Shown: piece by piece, positions 6,599 through 14,945 of the stretch
How positions within the stretch are numbered: the stretch's first letter is position 1
How the letters are laid out: every line of letters begins with the position of its first letter
Origin: WJMT01 sp964624145
Lineage (GTDB): Bacteria > Acidobacteriota > Aminicenantia > Aminicenantales > Aminicenantaceae
Direction: 5' to 3'
Length of the DNA stretch: 52,740 nt
Assembly (NCBI GenBank): GCA_964624145.1
Contig: CAZUXT010000022.1
Coordinates: forward strand, 1 to 52,740
The notes under the pieces: generated by a model
Told to the model about the DNA's origin: nothing
The model's input: the letters and a program-made list of their open reading frames with translations, nothing else
The model's database searches: none
Position numbers and translations under genes: made by a program

Positions 6599-9184
6599 TC
6601 ATTCGTACCGCAGCGCATCCGCAGGCTGGGAGTAAGCGCACTTAACGGCATGGTATGAGGTCGTCATCATCGCTAAAAGGATAGTCAAAGCACCTGCCAT
6701 GATGAATGTCGTTAAGCTTATTCCGGCTTTGTAGGCAAACCTTCCCATCCATTTTTGCAAAACAAGATAGGCAACGGGCCATGCAAAAACATTGGCGAGT
6801 AGCACCCATTTTGCAGTATCTTTTGACATGAGAATGACAATTTGTAGGGCGGAAGAACCCAGTATCTTACGAATACCGATTTCCTTTGACCTTTGTTCCG
6901 CTGAATATGAAGCCAAACCAAGCAGACCCAGGCAGGAAATAAAAATGGTTAAACCCATGATATATCTTAGAAATGTGCTTGTGCGTTTTTCGTATATGTA
7001 AAGGCTGTTCAAGTCTTCATCGAGAAATTGAAAATCAAAAGGATAGTCAGGGACTATTTTGTTTATAGCTTTTTTTATGGAAGCGATAGTGGAAGGGAGA
7101 TTTTCAGGCCTGACCTTGATACAGACCGTATCGCACCAGTCTGGGTAGAGAATCATGAACAGAGGCCCGATGGCAAAGTGAAGGGAACGGGAATGGAAAT
7201 CTTTTACCACTCCGATTATTTTCCCATCTATTCCCTGGGATTTATAAAAAAAGCGTTTCCCCAGAGGTGATTCCATTCCCATGGCTTCAACGGCCTCCTC
7301 ATTCACCACTATTCCTTCCTTTTCATCAGTGGGATGCACTCTGGAAAAAAACCTTCCTTGAGCCATCTTCATGGAAAATGTATCGAGATAGTCGTGATCA
7401 ACAGCTATGAGTTCCATTTCGACTCTATCATCCGGGTTTTTCCCCTCCCAGCTAATATTATCTGTATAAGTCTCACGCCGCCCGGGAGGGCTATCTGTTG
7501 TTGTGAGCTGTATGACGCCGGGAATCCTCATCAATTCTTCTTTTATGGCGGAATATTTTTTGGTAAGGTCTCCCTGAGGTCTGAAAAAAAGGATGTTATT
7601 CTTATCAAATCCTAAGTCCTTGCTCTGCATGAAACGCAGCTGTCCATATATTGCAAGAGAACCTATAACCGTAACAATAGAAAGAGTGAACTGAAAAATC
7701 ACCAATGTCCTTCTTGCCCTGATCCCCTTGTTCCCTCCTTTTAGTAATCCTTTGAAAAGGCAAACAGGCTGATAACTCGATAAGAAAAGGGAAGGATAGG
7801 AACCTGATATGATTCCGGTAATTGCGGCGACGGTCAAAAGAATCCCCCAATTCAAAGGATGGCTTGCGATATCAAGTCCGAATTGTTTCCCAGTGAGGCT
7901 GTTGAATTCAGTTAAGAAAAGAGCGACCAGGACCATTGCGAAAACCGCAGCGATCAATGCCAGCAATACGGACTCCCCGTAAAATTGTTTTATGATATCC
8001 AGTCGTTTTGCGCCGATGACCTTTCTCATTCCTACCTCTTTGGCACGCTTTCCTGACCGGGCCGTGGATAAATTCATGAAATTAATACAGGCAATAAGCA
8101 GTAAAAATACCGCCATGATGGAGAAAAGATATACATATGTGGCATTGCCGCTTCCTTTTAATTTATAGGGATCAGGATCATGAAGGTGGAGTCGCGTAAG
8201 CGGAGTTAACGACAGTGTAGCTACAGATTCCGGCACATGTTCCTTTATCAATTCTCTTATGTTCTGGGATAAAGCGGGCACCTCTGTTCGGTTCTGTAAC
8301 TGAACATAAGTGTGCATAAAACTGTTTTTCCAATTATCCTGAAAATATGAGGATGTTCTTAGTCCGAATGAATAGGGGACAAGGAAATCGAACGAGAAGC
8401 TTGAATTGTGGGGAATATCTTTCAGGATTCCGGATACAACAAAATCATATTTATCCCCCATGGTTATTGATTCTCCAATCGGGTTAGCGTCCCCGAAAAA
8501 TTTTTTTGCTGTCTTTTCTGTGAGCACAATAGAGTCAGGCTTTGAAAGCACTTCTCTTTTATCTCCTTTGACCAGGGGAAATGTAAACAATTCTAAAAAA
8601 GTATCGTCTACGATGGCCCCTGTTTCATTAAACGTATTTTCCTTTGCCTTGAATCTCCATTCTCGGTAGAGATACCGGGTCCCATTTTTTATTCCAGGAT
8701 AATTTTCTATCAAAGCCTTAACCAATGCAGGAGGGGTAATGCGAGAACAGGTTTCTTCCTCACCCGGATTTACATATATTTGATCCACGCGATACAGGTG
8801 GTCCGCATTTTTATGAAAGAGGTCGTAACTGATTTCATCCTTAATCCAAAGGAACACGAGAACGCAGGACGCCATTCCAACAGCCAGGCCGAGAATATTG
8901 ATGAAGGAATAAGCTTTGTTCCTCTTGATGTACCTCAATCCTGTTTTTAAATAGTTTTTTATCATAACGATCCTCCAATAAATAAAATTTTTGATGAAGG
9001 CGACGGCGGAAAAAAGCACCTGCTTCCAATACCAGAAATGGGCCTTTAGCTGGCCCTCCTGGTCACGGATCACAGAGTAATACTCATTCATATCCCCTGC
9101 TATTGAAGATTTTTCTCCATTTGAGCAGAACAGTGCAAAGATCCATCCGGCTATTCGCGGGGGCCTTGATTTGTTTACGCTCAT
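6599..9184 (-). CDS. ABC transporter permease, FtsX/MacB type with N-terminal prefix domain
   Basis: Protein of 861 residues. Residues 1-70 (PRIAGWIFALF, GDMNEYYSVIRDQEG, HFWYWKQVLF) form the permease prefix domain found in acidobacterial-type PadR-linked permeases. Then follow two MacB/FtsX units: a helix at about 87-108 (AYSFINILGLAVGMASCVLV), a large periplasmic domain, three helices with KEVGMRKVIGAKR, a second periplasmic domain, and a final helix set with SKEIGIRKILGSS. Such proteins couple ATP hydrolysis to work in the periplasm, such as lipoprotein or peptide extrusion. No ATPase gene is adjacent. Its ATG overlaps the PadR stop (ATGA), so the pair is translationally coupled. Confidence 0.9.
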   Translation of the reverse strand: MSVNKSRPPRIAGWIFALFCSNGEKSSIAGDMNEYYSVIRDQEGQLKAHFWYWKQVLFSAVAFIKNFIYWRIVMIKNYLKTGLRYIKRNKAYSFINILGLAVGMASCVLVFLWIKDEISYDLFHKNADHLYRVDQIYVNPGEEETCSRITPPALVKALIENYPGIKNGTRYLYREWRFKAKENTFNETGAIVDDTFLELFTFPLVKGDKREVLSKPDSIVLTEKTAKKFFGDANPIGESITMGDKYDFVVSGILKDIPHNSSFSFDFLVPYSFGLRTSSYFQDNWKNSFMHTYVQLQNRTEVPALSQNIRELIKEHVPESVATLSLTPLTRLHLHDPDPYKLKGSGNATYVYLFSIMAVFLLLIACINFMNLSTARSGKRAKEVGMRKVIGAKRLDIIKQFYGESVLLALIAAVFAMVLVALFLTEFNSLTGKQFGLDIASHPLNWGILLTVAAITGIISGSYPSLFLSSYQPVCLFKGLLKGGNKGIRARRTLVIFQFTLSIVTVIGSLAIYGQLRFMQSKDLGFDKNNILFFRPQGDLTKKYSAIKEELMRIPGVIQLTTTDSPPGRRETYTDNISWEGKNPDDRVEMELIAVDHDYLDTFSMKMAQGRFFSRVHPTDEKEGIVVNEEAVEAMGMESPLGKRFFYKSQGIDGKIIGVVKDFHSRSLHFAIGPLFMILYPDWCDTVCIKVRPENLPSTIASIKKAINKIVPDYPFDFQFLDEDLNSLYIYEKRTSTFLRYIMGLTIFISCLGLLGLASYSAEQRSKEIGIRKILGSSALQIVILMSKDTAKWVLLANVFAWPVAYLVLQKWMGRFAYKAGISLTTFIMAGALTILLAMMTTSYHAVKCAYSQPADALRYE

Positions 9185-9516
9185 TTGGACTGCACAGCCT
9201 TTTTTAAGAGATTCGGGACTCCCTCCCAGAGGGATTTTTGGAATTTGGCGATCTCATCCAGTGCCTTTATTCCTTTTGGCTTCAGGGTATAATAAATTTT
9301 GCTCCGCCCTCCCCTTTGGGGAGTGGGATCTCCCATGCGCTTGTTGATATATCCTTTTTTATAAAGAATATCCAAAGAAACCCATATGCTGCCAAAGCTC
9401 AATTTTTTTCCTGTTCGTTTGTAGACTTCTTCGATTATGGTCACTCCATAAGCATTCTCATCCAGGTTCAAGACTGAGACCAGCAGGATTTCGTCTGCTC
9501 TTGATAGTACTTTCAT
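9181..9516 (-). CDS. PadR-family transcriptional regulator
   Basis: Winged-helix regulator of 111 residues. It starts SRADEILLVSVLNLDENAYG, continues with VTIIEEVYKRTGKKLSFGSIWVSLDILYKKGYI (recognition region) and RGGRSKIYYTLKPKGIKAL (wing), and has the short C-terminal helix of PadR subfamily 1. AGGAGAG precedes the ATG. It sits directly before, and overlaps by ATGA, the FtsX-like permease gene, and very probably represses this operon. A perfect inverted repeat lies in its own upstream region. Confidence 0.9.
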   Translation of the reverse strand: MKVLSRADEILLVSVLNLDENAYGVTIIEEVYKRTGKKLSFGSIWVSLDILYKKGYINKRMGDPTPQRGGRSKIYYTLKPKGIKALDEIAKFQKSLWEGVPNLLKKAVQSK

Positions 9517-9526
9517 ATTTTCTCTC

Positions 9527-9550
9527 CTAAATATTATTACGAATATTTAG
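9527..9550. promoter_or_regulatory. inverted repeat, candidate PadR operator
   Basis: Perfect 9-bp inverted repeat CTAAATATT / AATATTTAG separated by six bases, 11 bases upstream of the padR start and overlapping the ribosome binding site region. PadR proteins usually bind such AT-rich palindromes in their own promoters, so autoregulation is likely by inference. Confidence 0.5.
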
Positions 9551-9617
9551 TAAATAAGGATGACAAAAATGTACACTTTGCTTGTTTTGTTTGGAGATAT
9601 CTTAGTTTTTGTTTAAA

Positions 9618-12278
9618 CTACTGGCTGATGAGCTCGAAATGATACCAGCCAGAGCCGATCTCTATGCGCATGAAATCATCAAGCTCTTCCACTTTGTTGA
9701 TTCCTGGGAGCCCGGTTAAGAATTTTCCTTGTGCATAAATCCGGTTTCCGTTCTCCTTGAGGATGATGTTTTCGAGTGTGAGCTTTGGTATGAAGACCTC
9801 TGCGTCAGAGTTTACAGGGATATGGACTTTCAGTTCAATGTGATGGTCGGATCTGGTCCAGGAACTGGTGATTGGCCCCATGGGAGCGTAAATGGTTCCT
9901 GAGGCGAAGCTCAAGTCCCTCACCATTTCTGGCCGGATAAGGATGTGTTTGAATCCGGCTGAGTCTTGCTTTTGTCTGATACCGGCCAGAGCTTTGTAAA
10001 GCCAGGCGCCCACACTTCCGAACATGGGATGGTTGTGCGAGTTCATTCCCGGACCGGTTTTGTTCTGCCACAGTTCCCACAGAGTGGTCGCTCCGTTTTC
10101 AATCATATGCCCCCAGCTGGGATAGGAGGTTTGAACTGAGAGGTCATAAGCTAAATTTGAAGAGCCTGTGTTCGACAGCACTTCCATAAGGTATTTGGTG
10201 CCCATGATCCCAGTGGTCAGGTGTGTGTTGTTTTTGTATATGATGCTTTTTCTCAGGTTGTGCAGGACTCCTCCCCTGTTTTTTTCAGGAACCATATCTA
10301 AAAACAAGGGGAGAACGTTCGAGGTCTGGCTTCCTGTGCCGTAATTTCGGGTTTCGGGATCATAGTATTTTTCATGAAATGCCTTTTTTATTCTTCCTGC
10401 AAGGTCCTGATAGGATCGAGCGTCTGTTTCCTTTCCCAGAACATCTGCTATGTTTTGAAGTAAAAGGACATCATAATAATAAAAGAAAGAAGAGACCAGA
10501 CTTCCCGGGGTATCTTCCACAGCCACCCAATCCCCGTAATGGCTGTGTTCAAGGATGTTGTTTTTAGCTTCAGACTGGAGAAAACCCACATATTTTTTTA
10601 GTCCCTCATACTGCTGTTCGAGGATGCCTTTGTCTCCATAATACCTATATATATACCAGCAGAGAAGGGGATAAGCTGTGCCCCAGGCAGGATCAGCCGG
10701 CCGCTGCCCCCAGATAAAAGGAACCGTATCAGTGATGGTTCCTTTTTTATCCTGTGTGTCTTGGATGTCCGTAATAAATTTTGTGTAAAAAGCGCCCATA
10801 TCAAAATTCATCAGGGCAGATTCTGCGGTCAGGTGGGCATCACCCATCCATCCCATTCTCTCGTCTCTCTGGCAGCAGTCAGTGGGGATGGAGTGAAGAT
10901 TGGTCTTTTGTCCCCATATGATCAAATCCTGGAGTTTGTTCAGAACGGATTTGGAGCAGGAGAAATTTCCCATCTGATGGACTGAAGAATGCACTAGTTT
11001 TCCCTTGAGGGTATTTGGATTCGGGACACCCGGAAATCCGGTGAGTTCCACATATCGGAACCCATGGTAAGTGAAGCGGGGTTCATATTTTTCCGTTTCA
11101 TCTCCTTTTAATATGTACACATCCTGAGCTTTAGCGCTCCTCAGGTTTTCTTGATTGATCATTCCGTTATCGTACAAAAGTTCCGCAAAACGCATCCGGA
11201 CTTCAGCTCCTCGAGGGCCTGAGACCGTAAGCTCTGCCCAACCGCTGAAATTCTGTCCGAAATCAAACACATAAACTCCCTTTTCAGGCTGGGTTATTTC
11301 CCTGGGTAAAAGGGTATCCATGATTTTTATGGGAGGAAGCATCTGGGAGGAAAGTTTTCCTCTGGGCTTGAATCCGGTCTCAATGGGATTCCAGTCTGTA
11401 TCATCGAATTCCGGACTGTCCCATCCGGGGAGTTCATTTCGGGCATCATACACTTCTCCGTTGTAAATGCTGTCGGAAACCAAAGGTCCCTGAGCTGTTT
11501 TCCAGGTGCTGTCCGTTACAAGGGAGAGAAGCTCTCCTCCTTCCAGTTCCACATTTATCTGCAGCATCAAAAGCCTTATTTCGCTCCATCCTTTTCCCAG
11601 CATCACTCCCACTGCGTTTTGGCCCTGAGTGAGGAGGTCAGTGACGTCATAGGTGACATAGAGCACTCTCTGGTCATAGGTTGTGTATCCGGGATCAAGC
11701 ACATGGTCGCCTGCTTTTTTCCCGTTGATCCTCAGTTCGTAATAGCCGAGGCCGCAGACAAAAGCCCGGGCGCGGACAATACTTTTCTGAACGGAAAATT
11801 CTTTTCGGAACAGATTCTCTCCGCTGATCCATTCTCCTTTCCACTCATCCTGGTGAAAAAATCCGGTATCAAAACGGGCCATCCGGCTGAAAGAACTGGG
11901 CCTGTCGTCTTTATCCCAGTACCGGACCTTCCAGAAGTAAGTACAGTTGCTCTCAAGAGGTTCTCCTTCATAAGCCGTATGAAGGGATTGTTCCGAAAGG
12001 ACTTTTCCGGAATCCCACATGTCTGCCTTTTCCAGAGAAGGATTTGTGGACACCATGATTTGATAGGCGGATTGTTTCTGACCCCGCTCTGAGTGGGAAA
12101 GCATCCACGAAAACCTCGGTTTTTCCACATCGATCCCCATGGGATTTTTAAGGTATTCGCACCGGAGGTCATAAGGTGGAAGCGGCCCTGTGAGTGCTTC
12201 TGAAAAAACTGAAAGGCGGGGGCCTGCAATAAAGACCAGAGCTAAAAAAACAATGAGGAAACGGTCTATTCTTAACAT
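9618..12278 (-). CDS. secreted alpha-L-rhamnosidase (GH78)
   Basis: Protein of 886 residues with a signal peptide (about residues 1-28). The order is an N-terminal beta domain (LRCEYLKNPMGIDVEKPRFSW), a carbohydrate-binding-like domain with LDPGYTTYDQRVLY, a further beta domain, and an (alpha/alpha)6 catalytic domain with TDCCQRDERMGWMGDAH near residue 470, the GH78 motif that contributes the catalytic acid. A C-terminal beta-sandwich follows. It cleaves terminal alpha-L-rhamnose from glycosides or rhamnogalacturonans. The GH2 gene lies 47 bases upstream on the same strand, so the two are probably co-transcribed and act together outside the cytoplasm. Confidence 0.9.
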   Translation of the reverse strand: MLRIDRFLIVFLALVFIAGPRLSVFSEALTGPLPPYDLRCEYLKNPMGIDVEKPRFSWMLSHSERGQKQSAYQIMVSTNPSLEKADMWDSGKVLSEQSLHTAYEGEPLESNCTYFWKVRYWDKDDRPSSFSRMARFDTGFFHQDEWKGEWISGENLFRKEFSVQKSIVRARAFVCGLGYYELRINGKKAGDHVLDPGYTTYDQRVLYVTYDVTDLLTQGQNAVGVMLGKGWSEIRLLMLQINVELEGGELLSLVTDSTWKTAQGPLVSDSIYNGEVYDARNELPGWDSPEFDDTDWNPIETGFKPRGKLSSQMLPPIKIMDTLLPREITQPEKGVYVFDFGQNFSGWAELTVSGPRGAEVRMRFAELLYDNGMINQENLRSAKAQDVYILKGDETEKYEPRFTYHGFRYVELTGFPGVPNPNTLKGKLVHSSVHQMGNFSCSKSVLNKLQDLIIWGQKTNLHSIPTDCCQRDERMGWMGDAHLTAESALMNFDMGAFYTKFITDIQDTQDKKGTITDTVPFIWGQRPADPAWGTAYPLLCWYIYRYYGDKGILEQQYEGLKKYVGFLQSEAKNNILEHSHYGDWVAVEDTPGSLVSSFFYYYDVLLLQNIADVLGKETDARSYQDLAGRIKKAFHEKYYDPETRNYGTGSQTSNVLPLFLDMVPEKNRGGVLHNLRKSIIYKNNTHLTTGIMGTKYLMEVLSNTGSSNLAYDLSVQTSYPSWGHMIENGATTLWELWQNKTGPGMNSHNHPMFGSVGAWLYKALAGIRQKQDSAGFKHILIRPEMVRDLSFASGTIYAPMGPITSSWTRSDHHIELKVHIPVNSDAEVFIPKLTLENIILKENGNRIYAQGKFLTGLPGINKVEELDDFMRIEIGSGWYHFELISQ

Positions 12279-12325
12279 GTCATCTCCTTTTAATCCAGGT
12301 TAATCATTATAAAAGCCTAATTTTT

Positions 12326-14152
12326 TTATTTTGTTCTTTCTTTTGAGATTATTTTGTTGACCCTGTCCATGTCAAATTTTTCTGTCCGGTCATAATTGTA
12401 AATCCCGTTCTGTTCCTGCTCAATGTCTGTAAGCTGTGTATAGCAGAATCCGCAGATATGGTCCATGTTCAGGATGACATCCGTAAGAGCTTCCAGCCGG
12501 ATGTAGAATTCCTCCAGGGTACTGGGGTCTTCTCCGTATCCCCATGAATCTTCGGAGTGCTGCTGTTGAGCGGACGGGATCCATTTGATACCTCCGTATT
12601 CGTCAATGAGATAGGGCTGACCCTGGTATTTGGAGTTTTGTTCGGGATTGCGGGTCCAGATGGATTGTTTTTCAGACGGGGTGAGAAGAATACGGAGTTT
12701 TTCAGGATCCTGCTGATATGTGTGTTCGGTCCAGAGGTCTGTTTTGATATGGATGCCGCCGCTGGCATCATTTACGGGGCGTGTGGGGTCCAGATTTTTG
12801 GCGAGGTCATAAGCTTCTGTGAGCAACCGTTCCAGTTTTTCTCCTCCGCTCCAGGTTTCATTAAAAGGAGTCCATGCGATGATGGACGGATGGTTTCTGT
12901 CACGGGCGATGATGTTTTCCCATTCGGTGAGGAAATTTCTGGCCGCTTCTCCGCTTGTGACATCTATGCCCCAACTTGAGGATTCTTCCCAGGTGAGATA
13001 ACCCAGTCTGTCAGCCCAGTAATGAAACCGTTCTTCAAACACTTTCTGGTGGAGACGGGCTCCGTTGAAACCGGCTTTTTTTGAGAGAAGAATATCATTT
13101 TTTAAAGCCTCATCACTGGGAGCTGTCCAGATACCTTCCGGATAGAATCCCTGGTCGAGCACTAACCTTAAGTAGATGGGCTTGTTGTTGAGGTATATTT
13201 GATTTCCTTTAGTATGGATTTTCCTCATCCCTGCGTAGCTTTTGACTCTGTCAAGGACTGTTCCATCTCTGTCAAGGACATCAAGAATAATGTCATAGAG
13301 AAATGGATTCTCAGGTGACCACAGTTGTGGTTTTTTGATGGTCACACTGCAGGGAGAACCCTGTGAAGCAGCAAATGTTTCCTGTTTTACGGTTTTTCCA
13401 TTCTGTTTGACTGTTATCTGCAGTTCCGAATCCTCTTTGATTTGATAAAATATCGGAGTGACAGTGAGCTTTTTCTGGTCGATATCAGGGATTATATGGC
13501 ATGATTTGAATCCATAAGGAGATGCGGATTCCAGCCAAACGGTCTGCCAGATGCCTGTGGTACGGGTGTAGTGGCATCCCCGGGAATTGTAGTCAGGACA
13601 TTGTTTTCCAGCAGGCTGCACACGGGAGCGGACATCGTCATAAGCAGAGACCACAAGACTGTGGATCGAGCCTGGTTTGATGGAGTCTGTGATATCAAAA
13701 TCAAACGAACAGGTCCCCCCCCAGTGCTTTCCCACGGACTGGCCGTCAATAAAAGCCTCTGAAGCATAGTCGACCGCACCAAAGTGAAGGATTATTTTCT
13801 TCCCTTTCCAGGATTCGGGGACAGTGATGTTTCTCTGATACCAGAGGGCTTTGATAAAGTCCTTGTATTCCACTCCTGAGAGTTGGCTTTCCGGACAAAA
13901 AGGGACGATGATGGTCTCATCAAATCCAGTGCTGTTTTGAAGCCCCTGCTGTTTTCCGGAAACTCCGAAGTCAAAGGCAAAACTCCACTTGCCGTTCAAA
14001 TTGAGCCAGGAATCTCTGAGAAATTGAGGACGCGGATGTTCGGGCCGGGGAACAGCTGATTCTGTTTGCTCCGCAGCCTCCTGCCGGGCAGAGGTGAAAC
14101 CCAAGGTCAATAAAGAAAGAAATAGAATAAAAATCGTTTTGAGTTTAGGCAT
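12326..14152 (-). CDS. secreted GH2 family glycosidase (beta-galactosidase/beta-glucuronidase type)
   Basis: Protein of 608 residues with a signal peptide (MPKLKTIFILFLSLLTLGFT). The GH2 sugar-binding domain begins near residue 40 (WLNLNGKWSFAFD) and contains LWYQRNITVPESW and HFGAVDYASEAFIDG. The immunoglobulin-like domain is at about 210-300. The TIM barrel contains ARLHQKVFEERFHYWADRLG, WTPFNETW with the acid/base Glu near residue 430, and LIDEYGG with the nucleophile Glu near residue 516. The exact sugar cannot be read from sequence. Paired with the downstream rhamnosidase, it suggests degradation of a rhamnose-bearing plant or microbial glycan. Confidence 0.88.
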   Translation of the reverse strand: MPKLKTIFILFLSLLTLGFTSARQEAAEQTESAVPRPEHPRPQFLRDSWLNLNGKWSFAFDFGVSGKQQGLQNSTGFDETIIVPFCPESQLSGVEYKDFIKALWYQRNITVPESWKGKKIILHFGAVDYASEAFIDGQSVGKHWGGTCSFDFDITDSIKPGSIHSLVVSAYDDVRSRVQPAGKQCPDYNSRGCHYTRTTGIWQTVWLESASPYGFKSCHIIPDIDQKKLTVTPIFYQIKEDSELQITVKQNGKTVKQETFAASQGSPCSVTIKKPQLWSPENPFLYDIILDVLDRDGTVLDRVKSYAGMRKIHTKGNQIYLNNKPIYLRLVLDQGFYPEGIWTAPSDEALKNDILLSKKAGFNGARLHQKVFEERFHYWADRLGYLTWEESSSWGIDVTSGEAARNFLTEWENIIARDRNHPSIIAWTPFNETWSGGEKLERLLTEAYDLAKNLDPTRPVNDASGGIHIKTDLWTEHTYQQDPEKLRILLTPSEKQSIWTRNPEQNSKYQGQPYLIDEYGGIKWIPSAQQQHSEDSWGYGEDPSTLEEFYIRLEALTDVILNMDHICGFCYTQLTDIEQEQNGIYNYDRTEKFDMDRVNKIISKERTK

Positions 14153-14281
14153 TTTAAAATCCTTCCCGTTTGTTATTATTAACTAAAATAATATAGAAAC
14201 ACAGGTAATGCAATCATCAAAAGCATTTCTATTTTAAAAATATTTATATATAATAGACTTGGTTAGTGGTGATTTCTTAAA

Positions 14282-14848
14282 ATGGCTTTTTTCAGAGAAG
14301 GATTTAATATAAGAATTCCGGAGCGCCTGGAGACTGATCGGCTTTATATCAGGCCGTTTATCGACAAGGATTGGGAGCCTTTTTTTTCTTTCATGAGAGA
14401 TGAAAAGGCAACCCAGTATCTTTCTTTTATTTCCGAGCAGAAGACCTATAAAGGAGCGGAAGAGCTGTTTAATATGATCATTGACAGGTACGGGAAAGAA
14501 AATCAGATATTTGTCCTGGCTGTTGTTAGAAAGTCGGATGATCAATATGTGGGAGCTATCGGATTAATGACGGTCAAAGGAAGCACGGATGTGGAAGTCT
14601 TTTATATCCTTCTTCCAAAATATTGGGGTAAAGGATATGCTACAGAGGCCACTCACCGACTTTTTGCCTATGTCTATTCAGAGTCAGATGTGCAGAGGAT
14701 CGTAGCTTCTATTTTCCCCGCAAATAGAGCATCAGAAAGGGTAGCTGAAAGAGTAGGAATGGTTTACCAGGGTTTTGTTATGAGAAAATTACAAAGAGGC
14801 AGAGTCAAACTCTATGCGCTCAGCAGAGAACAATTTTTTTCAAGGTAG
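14282..14848 (+). CDS. GNAT acetyltransferase (RimJ/RimL-like)
   Basis: Protein of 188 residues. RLETDRLYIRPFIDKDWEPF is the usual start of the RimJ/RimL group, and YWGKGYATEATHRLF is the acetyl-CoA pyrophosphate-binding loop and helix. NRASERVAERVGMVYQGFV is the conserved C-terminal segment. It probably acetylates an N-terminal amine or a small molecule. A TATAAT lies at 14249-14254. No good ribosome binding site is seen. It is a single gene divergent from the GH2 gene. Confidence 0.85.
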   Translation: MAFFREGFNIRIPERLETDRLYIRPFIDKDWEPFFSFMRDEKATQYLSFISEQKTYKGAEELFNMIIDRYGKENQIFVLAVVRKSDDQYVGAIGLMTVKGSTDVEVFYILLPKYWGKGYATEATHRLFAYVYSESDVQRIVASIFPANRASERVAERVGMVYQGFVMRKLQRGRVKLYALSREQFFSR

Positions 14849-14945
14849 TCTTCCTTGATGCTAAAAAGCAAGACAAAACCTGATCATTGAAAATTTGTTT
14901 GTAAAATGAATCACGATATTTATTCAAATTTTAGGAGGTTCAGTC

